64,000 nucleotides of DNA from Azospirillum thermophilum (GTDB lineage Bacteria > Pseudomonadota > Alphaproteobacteria > Azospirillales > Azospirillaceae), in NCBI RefSeq assembly GCF_003130795.1, contig NZ_CP029356.1:779001-843000 (forward strand), read 5' to 3'. The notes below the pieces were generated by a model. That model worked only from the letters and a program-made list of their open reading frames with translations. It searched no databases and had not been told where the DNA came from. The translations under genes and the position numbers were made by a program. Positions 1 through 10,752 of this stretch are shown in pieces (the stretch's first letter is position 1; every line of letters starts with the position of its first letter).

Positions 1-27
1 CGCCCCAGCCATGGAACCCTGCCGCAC

Positions 28-1647
<1,620 letters not shown>

Positions 1648-1806
1648 TCCCGCGGCGGCGCCGGAGCGGCATGTTTTTCCATAATGCTGATTATATGACT
1701 TCAGCATGTAGGCGCAAAGTTAGAATGTCGCGATCTGGCAAAGCAGAAATGTCAGCCTTGGCCTGGGTGAAGCCCGGCTGGGAGGCTGGCGGTGGGCTGG
1801 GTGGCG

Positions 1807-2050
1807 ATGAGCGAACGGGACTTGCAACGGGGTCGAGGTTCTCGGCGAGGTGCTGAGCGGTCGCCGTGGTCGGCAGCGCCGGCAGTTCCACCCTCCCCGG
1901 CTGCGCCGCGAGCGGTTCGGCGAGTTGGTCCAGATCGACGGCAGCGAGCACCGCTGGTTCGAGGATCGCGCCGATCCCTGCACGCTTCTGGTGTTCATCG
2001 ACGATGCGACGGGCCGGCTGATGCAGCTTCGCTTCGCCGTCTCGGAGAGT
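1807..2050 (+). pseudogene. Decayed ISNCY-type transposase fragment
   Basis: The remnant begins with ATG and MSERDLQR, the usual N-terminus of ISNCY-like transposases. One extra G near 1831 shifts the frame; the next frame continues VEVLGEVLSGRR. An internal deletion then joins this to a piece of the DDE core (ERFGELVQIDGSEHRWFEDR, followed by FIDDATGRL), which carries the first catalytic Asp. The protein homology stops at about 2050, where a REP-like palindrome begins. It therefore has a frameshift, an internal deletion and no 3' end, and cannot be functional. The family assignment rests on recognition of the two motifs. Confidence 0.75.
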
Positions 2051-2061
2051 CACCCAACCCC

Positions 2062-2147
2062 CGTCATTCCCGCGAAGGCGGGACTCCAGGGCATTTCGGT
2101 CGCTCGGTCGCGAAGCACTCTGATTCCCCGCCTTCGCGGGGATGACG
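2062..2147. repeat. REP-like inverted repeat element
   Basis: Two arms, 2062-2082 (core cccgcgaaggcggg) and 2127-2147, are inverted copies over 21 bases with one mismatch, separated by 44 bases. The arm sequence is the common dispersed palindrome that, when read through, gives the peptide PVIPAKAG. It sits exactly where the transposase homology ends, so it may have inserted there or formed the deletion boundary. Confidence 0.7.
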
Positions 2148-2466
2148 GATTCGGCCAGATCCGGCCGCCCATCGACGTTTCCAAGCGGCTTCCGGGATGG
2201 GCAGCCAGAACAGGGTGTGCACGGAGGTCATGGAGCATGGTCCTCCGACGTGTTTCCCCCTGACGCCAGCGACGGCAACACAGCCGGGGCCGACCGCCAT
2301 GGCATGGCCGCGAAATAATATTACCAACAAAAAGATGCATTATTCCGCTCCGCCTTTCAGGCTATTATTCAGTTTTTCGGAGAACATATGACATACTTGG
2401 ATATGATAGACGGCAATTAGTTGCCATGTCATAAGAAGATAATCGGATATCTACTCCGGTGATGGC
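2148..2466. other. Non-coding stretch upstream of chemoreceptor
   Basis: No credible gene is visible. Base composition falls to a clearly more A+T-rich level after about 2320, as expected for the promoter region of the chemoreceptor at 2467. I could not assign a specific sigma-factor site. Confidence 0.4.
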
Positions 2467-4557
2467 ATGGGATTTCTGATGATGCGTCTTCACAATCTGA
2501 GTGTAACCACCACACTGCTGTTGTTATTCGGCAGTGTCGTTGCATTTCTCGTTCTGGTCGTCAGCCTGACTACCGTCTCGTCGTTGCGCACGCTGTCGGA
2601 CAACCGCAACGTCCAAACCGTGGCCGAGGCTTCGCGGACCGTCTTCACGGCGATGCAGGCAATCCGCTCCGAGCGTGGTGCGACGCGGCGGCTGCTGTTG
2701 CAGCCTCCGGGTTCCGATGTGCCGACGGCGGCGAAACTGCCGGGCTGGCGGCAGACCTCGTCTGTCGCCGTTGAGGCTGTCGTGAAGGTCTGCGATGCGG
2801 TGGAGTGCGCCTCCGGCCTTGGCGCCGCCGAGGCGCGGGCCGCCATTGCCCGGCTTGAGGAACTGCGCCGCGAAGTGGATGCCGCGTTGAAGGTGAACCT
2901 CGACCAACGTCGCAAGGGTCTGGTGGATGAGTGGATGGGCGGCGCGACGGGGGCCGTCGACCTGCTCGCCCGATCGTCGCAGACCCTGCTGGAGCCGATG
3001 CGTGGGCTCGACCCCCTGTTTTCCGAGTTGATCGCCTTGAAGGACGCCGCCGTGGCGGCGCGCGAAGCCGCGACACCGCTGCGTGTGCAGTTCGACAGCG
3101 TGATCGTCAGGAAGGAGGTTTCTCCGGAGGACCGTGCCCGGATGGCACTGGCAAGCGGCCAGTTCGAGACGGCCTGGCGCATGGTGCGCGATGCTGCCCT
3201 GCGTCCCACGACCCCTGATTCCATCAGGACGGCAATCGCCGCGGCGGAGCGCAACTATGTCGGCGACTATCTGAAGGTCCGGGAGTCGGTCCTGGCGGCG
3301 GTCGGTGCCCGCCAGGAACTGCCGATGCGTCTGGACGACGTGAACGAACTGGCCGACCGTTCGATGAGCAATCTCGATGCCGTCGCCAACAGCGCGCTCG
3401 ATGCCATCGCCGCCCACGCGGCACAGCGTCAGGGCGAGGAGATCACGGCACTGTCGATCAACGCCGCGCTGCTGGTGCTGGCTCTGGCGCTCGGCATCGC
3501 CGGCATGCTCATCGTCCGCCGCCGGGTCGCAGCACCCATTCAGGAGATTTCCGAGGCGATGCTGAAGGTCGCCGGCGGCGACCTCTCCTGCGAAGTCCCG
3601 CACCGCGACCGCGGCGACGAAATCGGCCAGCTTGCCGGTGCCCTCGTCGTCTTCAAGGACCATGCCCAGGAGCGCGAGCGCCTGGAAACCGTCCAGGCCG
3701 AGGAGCGCCGGGCCGGGGTGGTGGAGACCCTCGTGCAGGGCTTCGACACGACCGTGTCGGGCATCCTGCACACTGTGTCGGCCTCCGCCGGTACGCTGGA
3801 GTCGACGGCCCAGGCCATGTCGAACACGGCGGTCCATACCAATCAGCAGGCTGCGGCAACCGCGGCCGCGGCCGAACAGGCATCTAGCAATGTACAGACC
3901 GTCGCGACCGCAACCGAGGAGTTGACCGCCTCGATCGCCGAGATCAGCACCCAGGTTGCCCGCTCGACCGGGATCGCCAATCAGGCGGTGGTGGAGGCGC
4001 AGCAGACGACCGAACACGTCAACGGCCTGGTCGAGCAGGCGAATCGTATCGGCGAGATCGTCCAGCTCATCACCAGCATCGCCAGCCAGACCAACCTGCT
4101 GGCGCTGAACGCGACCATCGAGGCCGCGAGAGCCGGCGAGATGGGCAAAGGCTTCGCTGTGGTCGCATCCGAGGTGAAGAACCTCGCCACCCAAACCGCA
4201 AAGGCGACGGAGGACATCGCTGCCCAGATCGCCTCGATGCAGACGGCGACCAGCAATGCCGCGGCGTCGATCACCGGCATCGGCCACACCATCGCGATGA
4301 TGAATGAAATCGCCACCACCATCGCCGCCGCCATCGAGGAGCAGGGTGCCGCGACCAGCGAGATCGCACGCAACGTTCATCAGGCGGCGGTCGGAACCCA
4401 GGCAGTGACCAACAACATCGCCGATGTCAGCCACGCCGCCACCGAGACCGGCGCCGCCGCCGGCCAGGTGCTCGACGCGGCCGGAGAGCTGTCGCGCGAG
4501 GCCGACCGGCTGCGGGGCGAGGTGGAGCAGTTCCTCACCGCCATTCGAGCGGCGTGA
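2467..4557 (+). CDS. Methyl-accepting chemotaxis protein
   Basis: Membrane chemoreceptor of 696 residues that should signal to CheA/CheW. There is an N-terminal membrane segment (about 12-35), a periplasmic all-helical sensor region (about 36-330), a second membrane segment (about 335-355), a HAMP domain ([12 protein letters not shown] onwards) and the signalling hairpin. The tip carries the highly conserved [20 protein letters not shown]. The sensor region contains [13 protein letters not shown], which resembles the ERG motif of NIT-type (nitrate/nitrite) sensor domains, but this is only suggestive. It has no C-terminal CheR/CheB-tethering pentapeptide; it ends in AIRAA. Other possible starts are the Met codons at 2479 and 2482; the choice does not change the domain picture. 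Confidence 0.93.
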   Translation: MGFLMMRLHNLSVTTTLLLLFGSVVAFLVLVVSLTTVSSLRTLSDNRNVQTVAEASRTVFTAMQAIRSERGATRRLLLQPPGSDVPTAAKLPGWRQTSSVAVEAVVKVCDAVECASGLGAAEARAAIARLEELRREVDAALKVNLDQRRKGLVDEWMGGATGAVDLLARSSQTLLEPMRGLDPLFSELIALKDAAVAAREAATPLRVQFDSVIVRKEVSPEDRARMALASGQFETAWRMVRDAALRPTTPDSIRTAIAAAERNYVGDYLKVRESVLAAVGARQELPMRLDDVNELADRSMSNLDAVANSALDAIAAHAAQRQGEEITALSINAALLVLALALGIAGMLIVRRRVAAPIQEISEAMLKVAGGDLSCEVPHRDRGDEIGQLAGALVVFKDHAQERERLETVQAEERRAGVVETLVQGFDTTVSGILHTVSASAGTLESTAQAMSNTAVHTNQQAAATAAAAEQASSNVQTVATATEELTASIAEISTQVARSTGIANQAVVEAQQTTEHVNGLVEQANRIGEIVQLITSIASQTNLLALNATIEAARAGEMGKGFAVVASEVKNLATQTAKATEDIAAQIASMQTATSNAAASITGIGHTIAMMNEIATTIAAAIEEQGAATSEIARNVHQAAVGTQAVTNNIADVSHAATETGAAAGQVLDAAGELSREADRLRGEVEQFLTAIRAA

Positions 4558-4686
4558 TACCGCCGCCATAATCCCGCCGCCAGGGGTCGCGCTTCCGGAG
4601 AACTCAGCTCCGGCGGCGCGGCCTCTTTCTGCCGTCCCGAATCGACGCCGGTAGCGGCCGAACCGGCCGAGCGATCTGCCCGGCGC

Positions 4687-4947
4687 CTATTGCAGCAGGG
4701 CCGGAAGCCATCGCCGCGCCACCTCGGCGGCGGCCGTCGCCGCGGCGCCATCCTCTTCGTTGCCCGCCATCTCCGCGACCGCAGAGGCCAGGGTCTCGGC
4801 CGACCAGCCGAAATGATGCAGAAGCGTCGCCGCCGTCGCGGTGAACAGCGCGGCGATCAGCGCGCCCTCGGGCAGGCCGCGCTCCTCCTCCGTCACGATG
4901 GCGGTGTCCACGATCTTGAGAGACATCATCAGCGGGTCGTAGGGCAT
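4687..4947 (-). CDS. Small conserved-type hypothetical protein
   Basis: An 86-residue Ala-rich protein with a balanced composition, unlike the Arg/Pro-rich shadow frames around it. I do not recognise a family. A region around residues 28-60 (ALIAALFTATAATLLHHFGW) could be an amphipathic or membrane-associated helix; an acidic stretch (GNEEDG) follows. A GGAG-like element lies just upstream of the ATG. It stands alone between the chemoreceptor and the response regulator, on the opposite strand, and may be spurious. Confidence 0.5.
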   Translation of the reverse strand: MPYDPLMMSLKIVDTAIVTEEERGLPEGALIAALFTATAATLLHHFGWSAETLASAVAEMAGNEEDGAAATAAAEVARRWLPALLQ

Positions 4948-5227
4948 GCGGGCGCGCTCCGAATGGTATTACCAGTTTTCCGCCAGAATAAACGTAAACA
5001 CAATATTTACTGGGTATGTCATTCCGCTGTAGCGGCTCCTCCGATACTTTCGGACCGGCCGGATCATATACTTCCCGGCGGGGTGTGCATCATTGTCGCA
5101 CCGACCACTCAGTGTCCAAATGTTTCAGTGCCGAAATTGACGACCCGTTTCCGATGCAACCATACTGCCTCCAGACAAGAGGCTGGAAACCGGGGCGGAA
5201 CGTCCGTCCGCAACATGGGATCGTCCT
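4948..5227. other. Intergenic promoter region between divergent genes
   Basis: The stretch has no supported gene. It is relatively A+T-rich at 4965-5035 (attaccagttttccgcc, then aatattta) and probably carries promoters for the minus-strand small gene and the response regulator at 5228. Confidence 0.35.
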
Positions 5228-5857
5228 ATGCACATTGTATTTGCCGAACAGCACGCGATGGTGCGCGACGTGCTCCGCCCGTTCCTGATCCAGGTGGGCG
5301 CGGAGGCGCGGGTGACGGAAGCCGGTTGCGCGGGGGAGGTGTGGCGTGCCTTCCGCAATTCCCCGGCCATCGATCTCGCCATCCTCGACCATGAGATGCC
5401 GGGGCTGGAACTGGGCGACTGCATCACCACCCTGTCCACCCTTCACCCCGGCGCCCGCTCGGTGGTTCTGGCACCGAAGGCCGACCCGGCGATGGTGTCG
5501 CGGGCGATGTCCGCCGGCGTCTCCGGCTTCATTCCCAAGCGCATGAGCGCGCGGGCCTTCGTCTCCGCCCTTCATCTGGTCATGGCGGGGGAACGCTACG
5601 TCCCGGCCGCTCTGCTGCCGGCCGGCGGGCCGGGTCCCCTGCCGCAGGCGCCCTGCCCGTCCGTCCGTCCGCAAGGGACCGGTCTCACCGCCCGCGAGCG
5701 CGAGATCATCGACCTTCTTCGCCAGGGCCTGCCGAACAAGCTGATCGCCCGCCGCCTGAACGTCAGCGAGGTGACGGTGAAGTCGCACCTCTGTCACGTC
5801 TTCCGCAAGTTGGGGGTCCGAAACCGCATCCAGGCGGCACAGTTCGACAGGACTTAG
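5228..5857 (+). CDS. NarL/FixJ-type response regulator, receiver degenerate
   Basis: A 209-residue regulator with a receiver domain (1-120) and a C-terminal LuxR-type HTH (about 150-205; LTAREREIIDLLRQG and VSEVTVKSHLCHVFRKLGV). The phospho-acceptor is Asp54 (LAILDHEMPG) and the conserved Lys is present (GFIPKR). However, the acidic pair after the first strand is Glu7-Gln8 instead of two acids, and the Thr/Ser position after strand 4 reads VVLAPKA, without a hydroxyl. Phosphorylation may be weak or absent. The gene 220 bp downstream is a close paralogue. No histidine kinase is adjacent, so both are orphans here. The ribosome-binding site is weak. Confidence 0.9.
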   Translation: MHIVFAEQHAMVRDVLRPFLIQVGAEARVTEAGCAGEVWRAFRNSPAIDLAILDHEMPGLELGDCITTLSTLHPGARSVVLAPKADPAMVSRAMSAGVSGFIPKRMSARAFVSALHLVMAGERYVPAALLPAGGPGPLPQAPCPSVRPQGTGLTAREREIIDLLRQGLPNKLIARRLNVSEVTVKSHLCHVFRKLGVRNRIQAAQFDRT

Positions 5858-5890
5858 CCCTTCTCCTCCGTCCTCGTCCGGGCCGACTCA

Positions 5891-5939
5891 CGGGCTCCGC
5901 ATGCCGTTCCATCGGAACGCCGGCGGAGCCCCTTTTTTT
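5891..5939 (+). terminator. Rho-independent terminator
   Basis: The arms gggctccgc (5892-5900) and gcggagccc (5923-5931) pair perfectly, with additional inner pairing, and are followed by seven T. It ends the transcript of the regulator at 5228 and implies separate transcription of the paralogue at 6079. Confidence 0.85.
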
Positions 5940-6078
5940 GCAGCATTCTGGTGCGTACGGCAACTTTTCGTAATGATTTGTAACATTATTGGCGTCATGA
6001 ACATCTTGATCTTTCGAGGAATATAAATGAACATACCCCTGTCTACAGAGATAATACCTACGGGTTAAGGAGGATGCG

Positions 6079-6726
6079 GTGCGCATTCTACTCGCACATG
6101 ACCATGTCATGGTTCGAGAGGGGCTTCATCCTTTTCTGCGGGAATTGGGGAACGGTACCGAAATCACCGATTGCGGAAGCACCGACGAGCTGCGCGACGT
6201 CTTGAAGCGCCAGGACGCCTATGATCTGGCCCTGGTCGATCTTCAGATGGCCGACGGAGACCCGCGCCACCTCGTCCGGCTCATCCGCACCCAGGCTCCC
6301 GACCTGCTGGTCGCCGTGGTCTCCAGGATGCTGGACCGCAGGACGGTCTTCGACCTCTATGCCCTGGGCATCGCCGGCTTCATCCCCAAGCGGACCGGTG
6401 CCGCGGTGACGGTCTCCGCCCTGCGGCTGATCCTCGCGGGGGAGCGCTACATGCCGGCCGACCTGTTCCAGGCGGAGGAACCGGGCGAGCCGGTCTTCCC
6501 GGCACCGCCGGTCGCCAACGACAGCCGTCCGTCCAGCGAAACCGCCCTGACCCTGCGCGAGCGCGAGATTCTGCAGCTCGTCCGCGAGGGGCTGGCGAAC
6601 AAGCTGATCGCCCGGCGCCTCAACATCAGCGAGGTGACGGTGAAGTCCCATCTCTGCCATGTCTTCCGCAAGCTCGGCGTGCAGAACCGCCTGCAGGCCG
6701 CGCGCTACGCCGCCCTCGCCGACTGA
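6079..6726 (+). CDS. NarL/FixJ-type response regulator
   Basis: Paralogue of the upstream regulator, 215 residues. The receiver has Asp8 in the acidic cluster, phospho-acceptor Asp54 (LALVDLQMADGD), Ser after strand 4 (VAVVSRML) and Lys in GFIPKR, so it looks more complete than its neighbour. The HTH (LTLREREILQLVREG, then ISEVTVKSHLCHVFRKLGV) is nearly identical to that of the upstream gene, so the two may bind similar DNA. Translation starts at GTG: a strong taaggagg lies five bases before it, and the only nearby ATG (6074) is in another frame. The A+T-rich stretch 5940-6060 after the terminator should contain its own promoter. Confidence 0.92.
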   Translation: MRILLAHDHVMVREGLHPFLRELGNGTEITDCGSTDELRDVLKRQDAYDLALVDLQMADGDPRHLVRLIRTQAPDLLVAVVSRMLDRRTVFDLYALGIAGFIPKRTGAAVTVSALRLILAGERYMPADLFQAEEPGEPVFPAPPVANDSRPSSETALTLREREILQLVREGLANKLIARRLNISEVTVKSHLCHVFRKLGVQNRLQAARYAALAD

Positions 6727-6755
6727 CGCCGGCGGGCAGGTCGCCGGGACGGCGG

Positions 6756-7097
6756 TCAGCGTAACGCCTGCACCTGCTCCGCCACGACCGAGGCGGCACT
6801 GGTCTTCAGCCGCGGCTTGCGCCGGGGCTCCGGCGGCGGCCCCGGCGGTGCGGGGGCGTCGGTGACCACCGGCGCCTTCCTGCGCGCCGGCCGGTCGAGC
6901 TTGTCAACCGGCACCAGCTCCTCCCGGTTGCGGGCGAAGGCGTCGTTGCATTGCCCCCGGCCGCGCGCCTCCTCCAGGTCGTGTTCGTCGAGCTGCCAGC
7001 AATCCACCGTCCGCACCGCACAGCCGGACAGCAGCAGCCCCGCCGCCAGGATCACCGGCGTGGCGGATGCCAGAAAAGCGTGACGTTCCAGCCCCAT
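6756..7097 (-). CDS. Small lipoprotein, function unknown
   Basis: A 113-residue protein starting at the ATG at 7097, which has a gggagg ribosome-binding site six bases upstream. The N-terminus is a lipoprotein signal (hydrophobic TPVILAAGLLL, lipobox LSGC with Cys26). The mature part has two further Cys (CWQLDEHDLEEARGRGQC), then a basic, Pro-rich segment near 70-95. I do not recognise a family. It lies downstream of the hyf-like operon on the same strand with an 83-bp gap and may be co-transcribed, but nothing else links it to that complex. Confidence 0.7.
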   Translation of the reverse strand: MGLERHAFLASATPVILAAGLLLSGCAVRTVDCWQLDEHDLEEARGRGQCNDAFARNREELVPVDKLDRPARRKAPVVTDAPAPPGPPPEPRRKPRLKTSAASVVAEQVQALR

Positions 7098-7180
7098 CGC
7101 TTCCCTCCCCCTTGCCGGTTTATACGCCGGGGAGCGTGGTCGCGTTCCCTCCGTCATGCGGGGAAGGGGAGACGTCGGGA

Positions 7181-7720
7181 TTAACCCGCCCGGCCCGATA
7201 CGGGAGCGGCGCTGGTTTCCAGCAGGGCGAGCAGACCGGCCAGGATCTCGGCCGGCCGCGGCGGGCAGCCGGGGATCCGCAGGTCGACGGGAAGAACGGC
7301 CTCCACCGGGCCGACGCAGGCGTAGGATCCGGCGAACACGCCGCCGTCGACGGCGCAGGCGCCGCAGGCCACCAGCCATTTCGGGTCCGGCGTCGCGTCC
7401 CAGCTCCGGCGCAGGGCCTCCGCCATGTTCTTCGTGACCGGACCGGTGACCAGCAGCACGTCGGCATGGCGGGGCGAGGCGACGAAGCGGATGCCGAACC
7501 GCTCCAGATCGTAGAGCGGGTTGCTCAGCGCGTGCAGTTCCAGTTCGCAGCCGTTGCAGGAGCCGGCATCGACCTCGCGGATCGCCAGACTGCGCCCCAG
7601 CCGCCGCTGCGCCGCCGCCCCCAGCCGCCCGCCCAGCTCGGCGAGCGCCGCATCGGACGCCGGCGGGGCCGACTCGGTGACCGGTCCGCCGGCGAGCGAG
7701 CGCAGGATATGCTTGAACAT
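7181..7720 (-). CDS. hyfI: Hyf-like small subunit (NuoB/HyfI family)
   Basis: A 179-residue protein of the NuoB/group 4 hydrogenase small-subunit family, which holds the [4Fe-4S] cluster closest to the large-subunit active site. The expected ligands are present: Cys55 and Cys58 (SCNGCELE), Cys122 (CGACAVDGG) and Cys152 (GCPPRP). It is the last gene of the hyf-like operon, 10 bp after hyfG. The cluster is thus conserved although the large-subunit metal site is not, which points to electron transfer to a different site. The name follows E. coli Hyf and does not imply hydrogenase activity. Confidence 0.88.
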   Translation of the reverse strand: MFKHILRSLAGGPVTESAPPASDAALAELGGRLGAAAQRRLGRSLAIREVDAGSCNGCELELHALSNPLYDLERFGIRFVASPRHADVLLVTGPVTKNMAEALRRSWDATPDPKWLVACGACAVDGGVFAGSYACVGPVEAVLPVDLRIPGCPPRPAEILAGLLALLETSAAPVSGRAG

Positions 7721-7730
7721 CGCCAGCCCC

Positions 7731-9305
7731 CTAGAGGTCGTGCCCGGAGTAGGAGCAGTTGAAGGACTTGTTGCACAGCGGGAAGTCGGCGACGATGTTG
7801 CCCTCGATCGCCGCCTCCAGCAGCGGCCACTGGAACCAGGACGGGTCGCGGACGTGGCAGCGGTCGACGGTTCCGTCCGGCGCCACGCGGACCCAGGTCA
7901 GGATCTCGCCGCGGAAGCTCTCGACCAGCGCCATCCCCTCCCCGCCCCGCCCGTCCGGCAGCGCGGCGAGCGGCACCGGCGCGCTGCCGTCGAGCCCCTG
8001 CGGCGGTCCCGGCATGCGGTCCAGGATCTGTTCGACCAGCGACAACGACTGCTCGACCTCGCGGATGCGGATCCACACCCGCGCGTTCACGTCGCCCTCG
8101 GTCAGCACGGGGACCTGGAACTCCAGCCGGTGGTAGGGCGGATAGCCGGGCGACCGCCGGGCGTCGAGCCCGCGGCCGGACGCCCGCCCGACATGGCCGC
8201 CGGCCCCGAAGCGGCGGGCAAGCTCCGGACCGACGATGCCGGTGCCGACGGTGCGGTCCTGCAGCGAGGTCTTGCCGTCATAGACCGCGACCAGCGGCGG
8301 GACGCGGCGGCGCAGCTCGGCGACCAGCGCCCGCAGCGTCTCCACCCCGCCCGGCGCCAGATCCTGCCGCACCCCGCCGGGCACCACCCGGTCCATCATC
8401 AGCCGGTGGCCGAAGCAGGCGTCGGCCGCCCGCAGCACCGCCTCGCGCAGCCGCCCCAGCTCGGCCAGCAGGAAGGCGAAGGCAGCGTCGTTGCAGATCG
8501 CGCCGATGTCGCCGAGATGGTTGGCCAGCCGCTCCAGCTCAGCCATCAGCGCGCGCAGCCAGACCGCGCGCTCCGGAATCTCGACATCCAGCGCCGCCTC
8601 CACCGCGCGGGCGAAGGCCAGCGAATGCGCCACCGTGCTGTCGCCGGAGATGCGGGCCGCCAGCCTCGCCGCCTCGCCGGCCGGCCGGCCGCGCATCAGC
8701 CCCTCGATCCCCTTGTGGACATAGCCCAGCCGCTCCTCCAGCCGGACCACCGTCTCGCCGTTGGCGGTGAAGCGGAAATGGCCGGGCTCGATGATGCCGG
8801 CATGCACCGGGCCGACGGGAATCTGGTGCAACCCCTCGCCCTCGCTGGTCAGGAAGGGATAGGGCCGCGGTGGCTGCCCCGGTCCCGGCTCCGCCGCCAG
8901 CGGGCGCGCAACCTCCCACCGTCCGTGGTCGAGCCAGGGGCGGGTATCCTCCAGCCCCTCCGCCACCAGCCCGAACAGGTCGTGCGCCGCGCGCTCCAGC
9001 CGGATCGCGGCGGGGCGGGCGGCGGACAGGCTGGGAAAGCGGCCGTCCGGGCAGGGCAGGCTCACCACCGCCACCGCACCGCCGGCCTCGCCGTCCCCCT
9101 CGTCGCGCAGCGCCGCATGGACGCGGTCCGGCTCCCCCCACAGGCCGAGCAGGCCCCAGTCCGGCCGCTCGCGCAGCATCCCGGCCAGCGACAGCCAGCC
9201 GGCACGGTCGACGGTGTGGCGCGGCCAGGGGCGATGGTCCGCCACCGGCGCGCCGATCCGCTCCAGCACCTGCCGCAGCGACCGCTCCTCCGCCATGTCC
9301 TCCAC
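7731..9305 (-). CDS. hyfG: Hyf-like large subunit (NuoCD-type fusion) lacking [NiFe] ligands
   Basis: A 524-residue protein that fuses a NuoC-like domain (about 5-135; RLERAAHDLFGL) to a NuoD/hydrogenase large-subunit domain, as in HyfG/HycE. The two CxxC motifs that hold NiFe are lost. The first reads RISGDSTVAHS (218-228), with Ser220 and Ser223 in place of Cys. The C-terminal one reads SFNCSYSGHDL (514-524), aligned with SxDPCYSCTDR, giving Ser518 and Gly521. The chain also ends at this motif, with no cleavable tail. It therefore cannot bind NiFe in the normal way and resembles Ehr-type subunits. GTG at 9305 is preferred as start because ggggagg lies seven bases before it; ATG at 9296 is the alternative. 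Confidence 0.88.
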   Translation of the reverse strand: MEDMAEERSLRQVLERIGAPVADHRPWPRHTVDRAGWLSLAGMLRERPDWGLLGLWGEPDRVHAALRDEGDGEAGGAVAVVSLPCPDGRFPSLSAARPAAIRLERAAHDLFGLVAEGLEDTRPWLDHGRWEVARPLAAEPGPGQPPRPYPFLTSEGEGLHQIPVGPVHAGIIEPGHFRFTANGETVVRLEERLGYVHKGIEGLMRGRPAGEAARLAARISGDSTVAHSLAFARAVEAALDVEIPERAVWLRALMAELERLANHLGDIGAICNDAAFAFLLAELGRLREAVLRAADACFGHRLMMDRVVPGGVRQDLAPGGVETLRALVAELRRRVPPLVAVYDGKTSLQDRTVGTGIVGPELARRFGAGGHVGRASGRGLDARRSPGYPPYHRLEFQVPVLTEGDVNARVWIRIREVEQSLSLVEQILDRMPGPPQGLDGSAPVPLAALPDGRGGEGMALVESFRGEILTWVRVAPDGTVDRCHVRDPSWFQWPLLEAAIEGNIVADFPLCNKSFNCSYSGHDL

Positions 9306-9318
9306 CCGTTCCCCTCCC

Positions 9319-10752
9319 CTAGCCCAGCAGCGCCGCGACGCTGCGGAACCAGCCGACCAGCGGCTCCGGCAGCCACAGCCCGGCCAGCAGGACCAGCGCC
9401 AGATGGGCGTAGAGCGGCGCCAGCGAGCCATGCCCGCGCCCCCCGTCCGCCGCCGGCGCGCCGAAGCAGATCTGCTGCATCCGCAGCACCAGCGCGCCGA
9501 AGGCGACCAGCACTCCCAGCGACAGCGGCAGGGCCAGCAGCGGCTCCCGCGCGAAGGTGCTGCTGATCAGCAGGAACTCGCTCATGAAGACGCCGAAGGG
9601 CGGCAGTCCGGCGATGGCGGCCACCCCCAGCAGCAGACCCCAGCCGAGCGCCGGATGGCTGACCGTCAGCCCGCGGATGCCCTCCAGCCGCTGCGTCCCC
9701 GTCACCTGCACGGCATGGCCGACGCCGAAGAAGATCGCCGACTTGGTCAGGCTGTGCATCGCCATGTGCAGCAACCCGGCGAAGTTGCCGAGCGGCCCGC
9801 CGATCCCGAAGGCGAAGGTGACGATCCCCATATGCTCGATCGAGCTGTAGGCGAAGAAGCGCTTGATGTCGCGCCGCCGGTACAGCATCAGCCCGGCCAG
9901 CAGCAGCGACGACAGCCCCATCGCCATCATCAGCGGCCCCGGTGCGATCGCCGCCCCGTTGGCCGCCAGCAGCATCTTGAAGCGCAGCACGGCGTAGAGC
10001 GCCACGTTCAGCAGCAGTCCCGACAGCACGGCGGAGATCGGCGTCGGCCCCTCGGCATGGGCGTCCGGCAGCCAGGCGTGCAGCGGCGCCAGCCCGACCT
10101 TGGTGCCATAGCCGATCAGCAGGAAGACGAAGGCCAGGTTCAGGATGTCCGGGCTGACCTTCGGCACATGCTCCATCAGCGCGCTCCAGGTCATCGCCGG
10201 CAGCCCCGGCCCCATCACCGGCTGGGCGGCCATATAGATGAGGATCGTGCCGAACAGGGCGAGCGCGATGCCCACGCCGCACAGGATGAAGTACTTCCAC
10301 GCCGCCTCGATGCTCTCCGCCGTGCGGTAGAGGCTGACCATCAGCACGGTCGTCAGCGTCGCGCCCTCCACCGCCACCCACAGGACGCCCAGGTTGTTGG
10401 CGGACAGCGCCAGCAGCATGGTGAACAGGAAGGCCTGGTACATGGCGTGGTAGAAGCGCAGCTTCAGCGGCGTCAGCCGCCCGGTCTCCACCTCGTGCCC
10501 GATGTACCCGGCGGAGAACACGCTGGTGGTCAGCCCGACGAAGGCGGTCAGCGCGATCAGCGTGATGTTGAAGCTGTCGACGATGAAATAGGCGCCGGCC
10601 GACGGCTCGGCCCCGAACAGGGCGAGCGAGGCGGCGAAGGTCACGGCACAGCAGGCGACGTTGATCCAGGCGCTGATCCGCCAGCCCGGCACCAGGGCCA
10701 GCAGCGCGGCGGACAGCAGCGGCGTCGCGACGATGACGGTCAGGGCGGTCAA
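9319..10752 (-). CDS. hyfF: Hyf-like antiporter-type membrane subunit (HyfF/NuoN-like)
   Basis: A 477-residue hydrophobic protein of the NuoL/M/N, Mrp-type ion-translocating family, with about 13-14 membrane helices. Family hallmarks are the Glu in VLWVAVEGATL and Lys/His residues in membrane helices (GYGTKVGLAPLHAWLPDAH, SSIEHMGI). It should form part of the ion-pumping arm of the complex. The start is TTG at 10752, with a gggggag element five bases upstream. The TTG overlaps the expected (repaired) stop of hyfE. It lies 13 bp before hyfG. Confidence 0.87.
   Translation of the reverse strand: MTALTVIVATPLLSAALLALVPGWRISAWINVACCAVTFAASLALFGAEPSAGAYFIVDSFNITLIALTAFVGLTTSVFSAGYIGHEVETGRLTPLKLRFYHAMYQAFLFTMLLALSANNLGVLWVAVEGATLTTVLMVSLYRTAESIEAAWKYFILCGVGIALALFGTILIYMAAQPVMGPGLPAMTWSALMEHVPKVSPDILNLAFVFLLIGYGTKVGLAPLHAWLPDAHAEGPTPISAVLSGLLLNVALYAVLRFKMLLAANGAAIAPGPLMMAMGLSSLLLAGLMLYRRRDIKRFFAYSSIEHMGIVTFAFGIGGPLGNFAGLLHMAMHSLTKSAIFFGVGHAVQVTGTQRLEGIRGLTVSHPALGWGLLLGVAAIAGLPPFGVFMSEFLLISSTFAREPLLALPLSLGVLVAFGALVLRMQQICFGAPAADGGRGHGSLAPLYAHLALVLLAGLWLPEPLVGWFRSVAALLG

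Noticed and set aside
2524..4569. Open frame of 681 codons antisense to the first chemoreceptor
   Set aside because: Shadow frame; the plus-strand protein has clear HAMP and signalling domains.
9062..10748. Continuation of the hyfE frame as a 782-residue fusion protein
   Set aside because: After residue 220 the sequence is Arg/Ala-rich shadow coding of hyfF; a one-base repair gives a normal HyfE.
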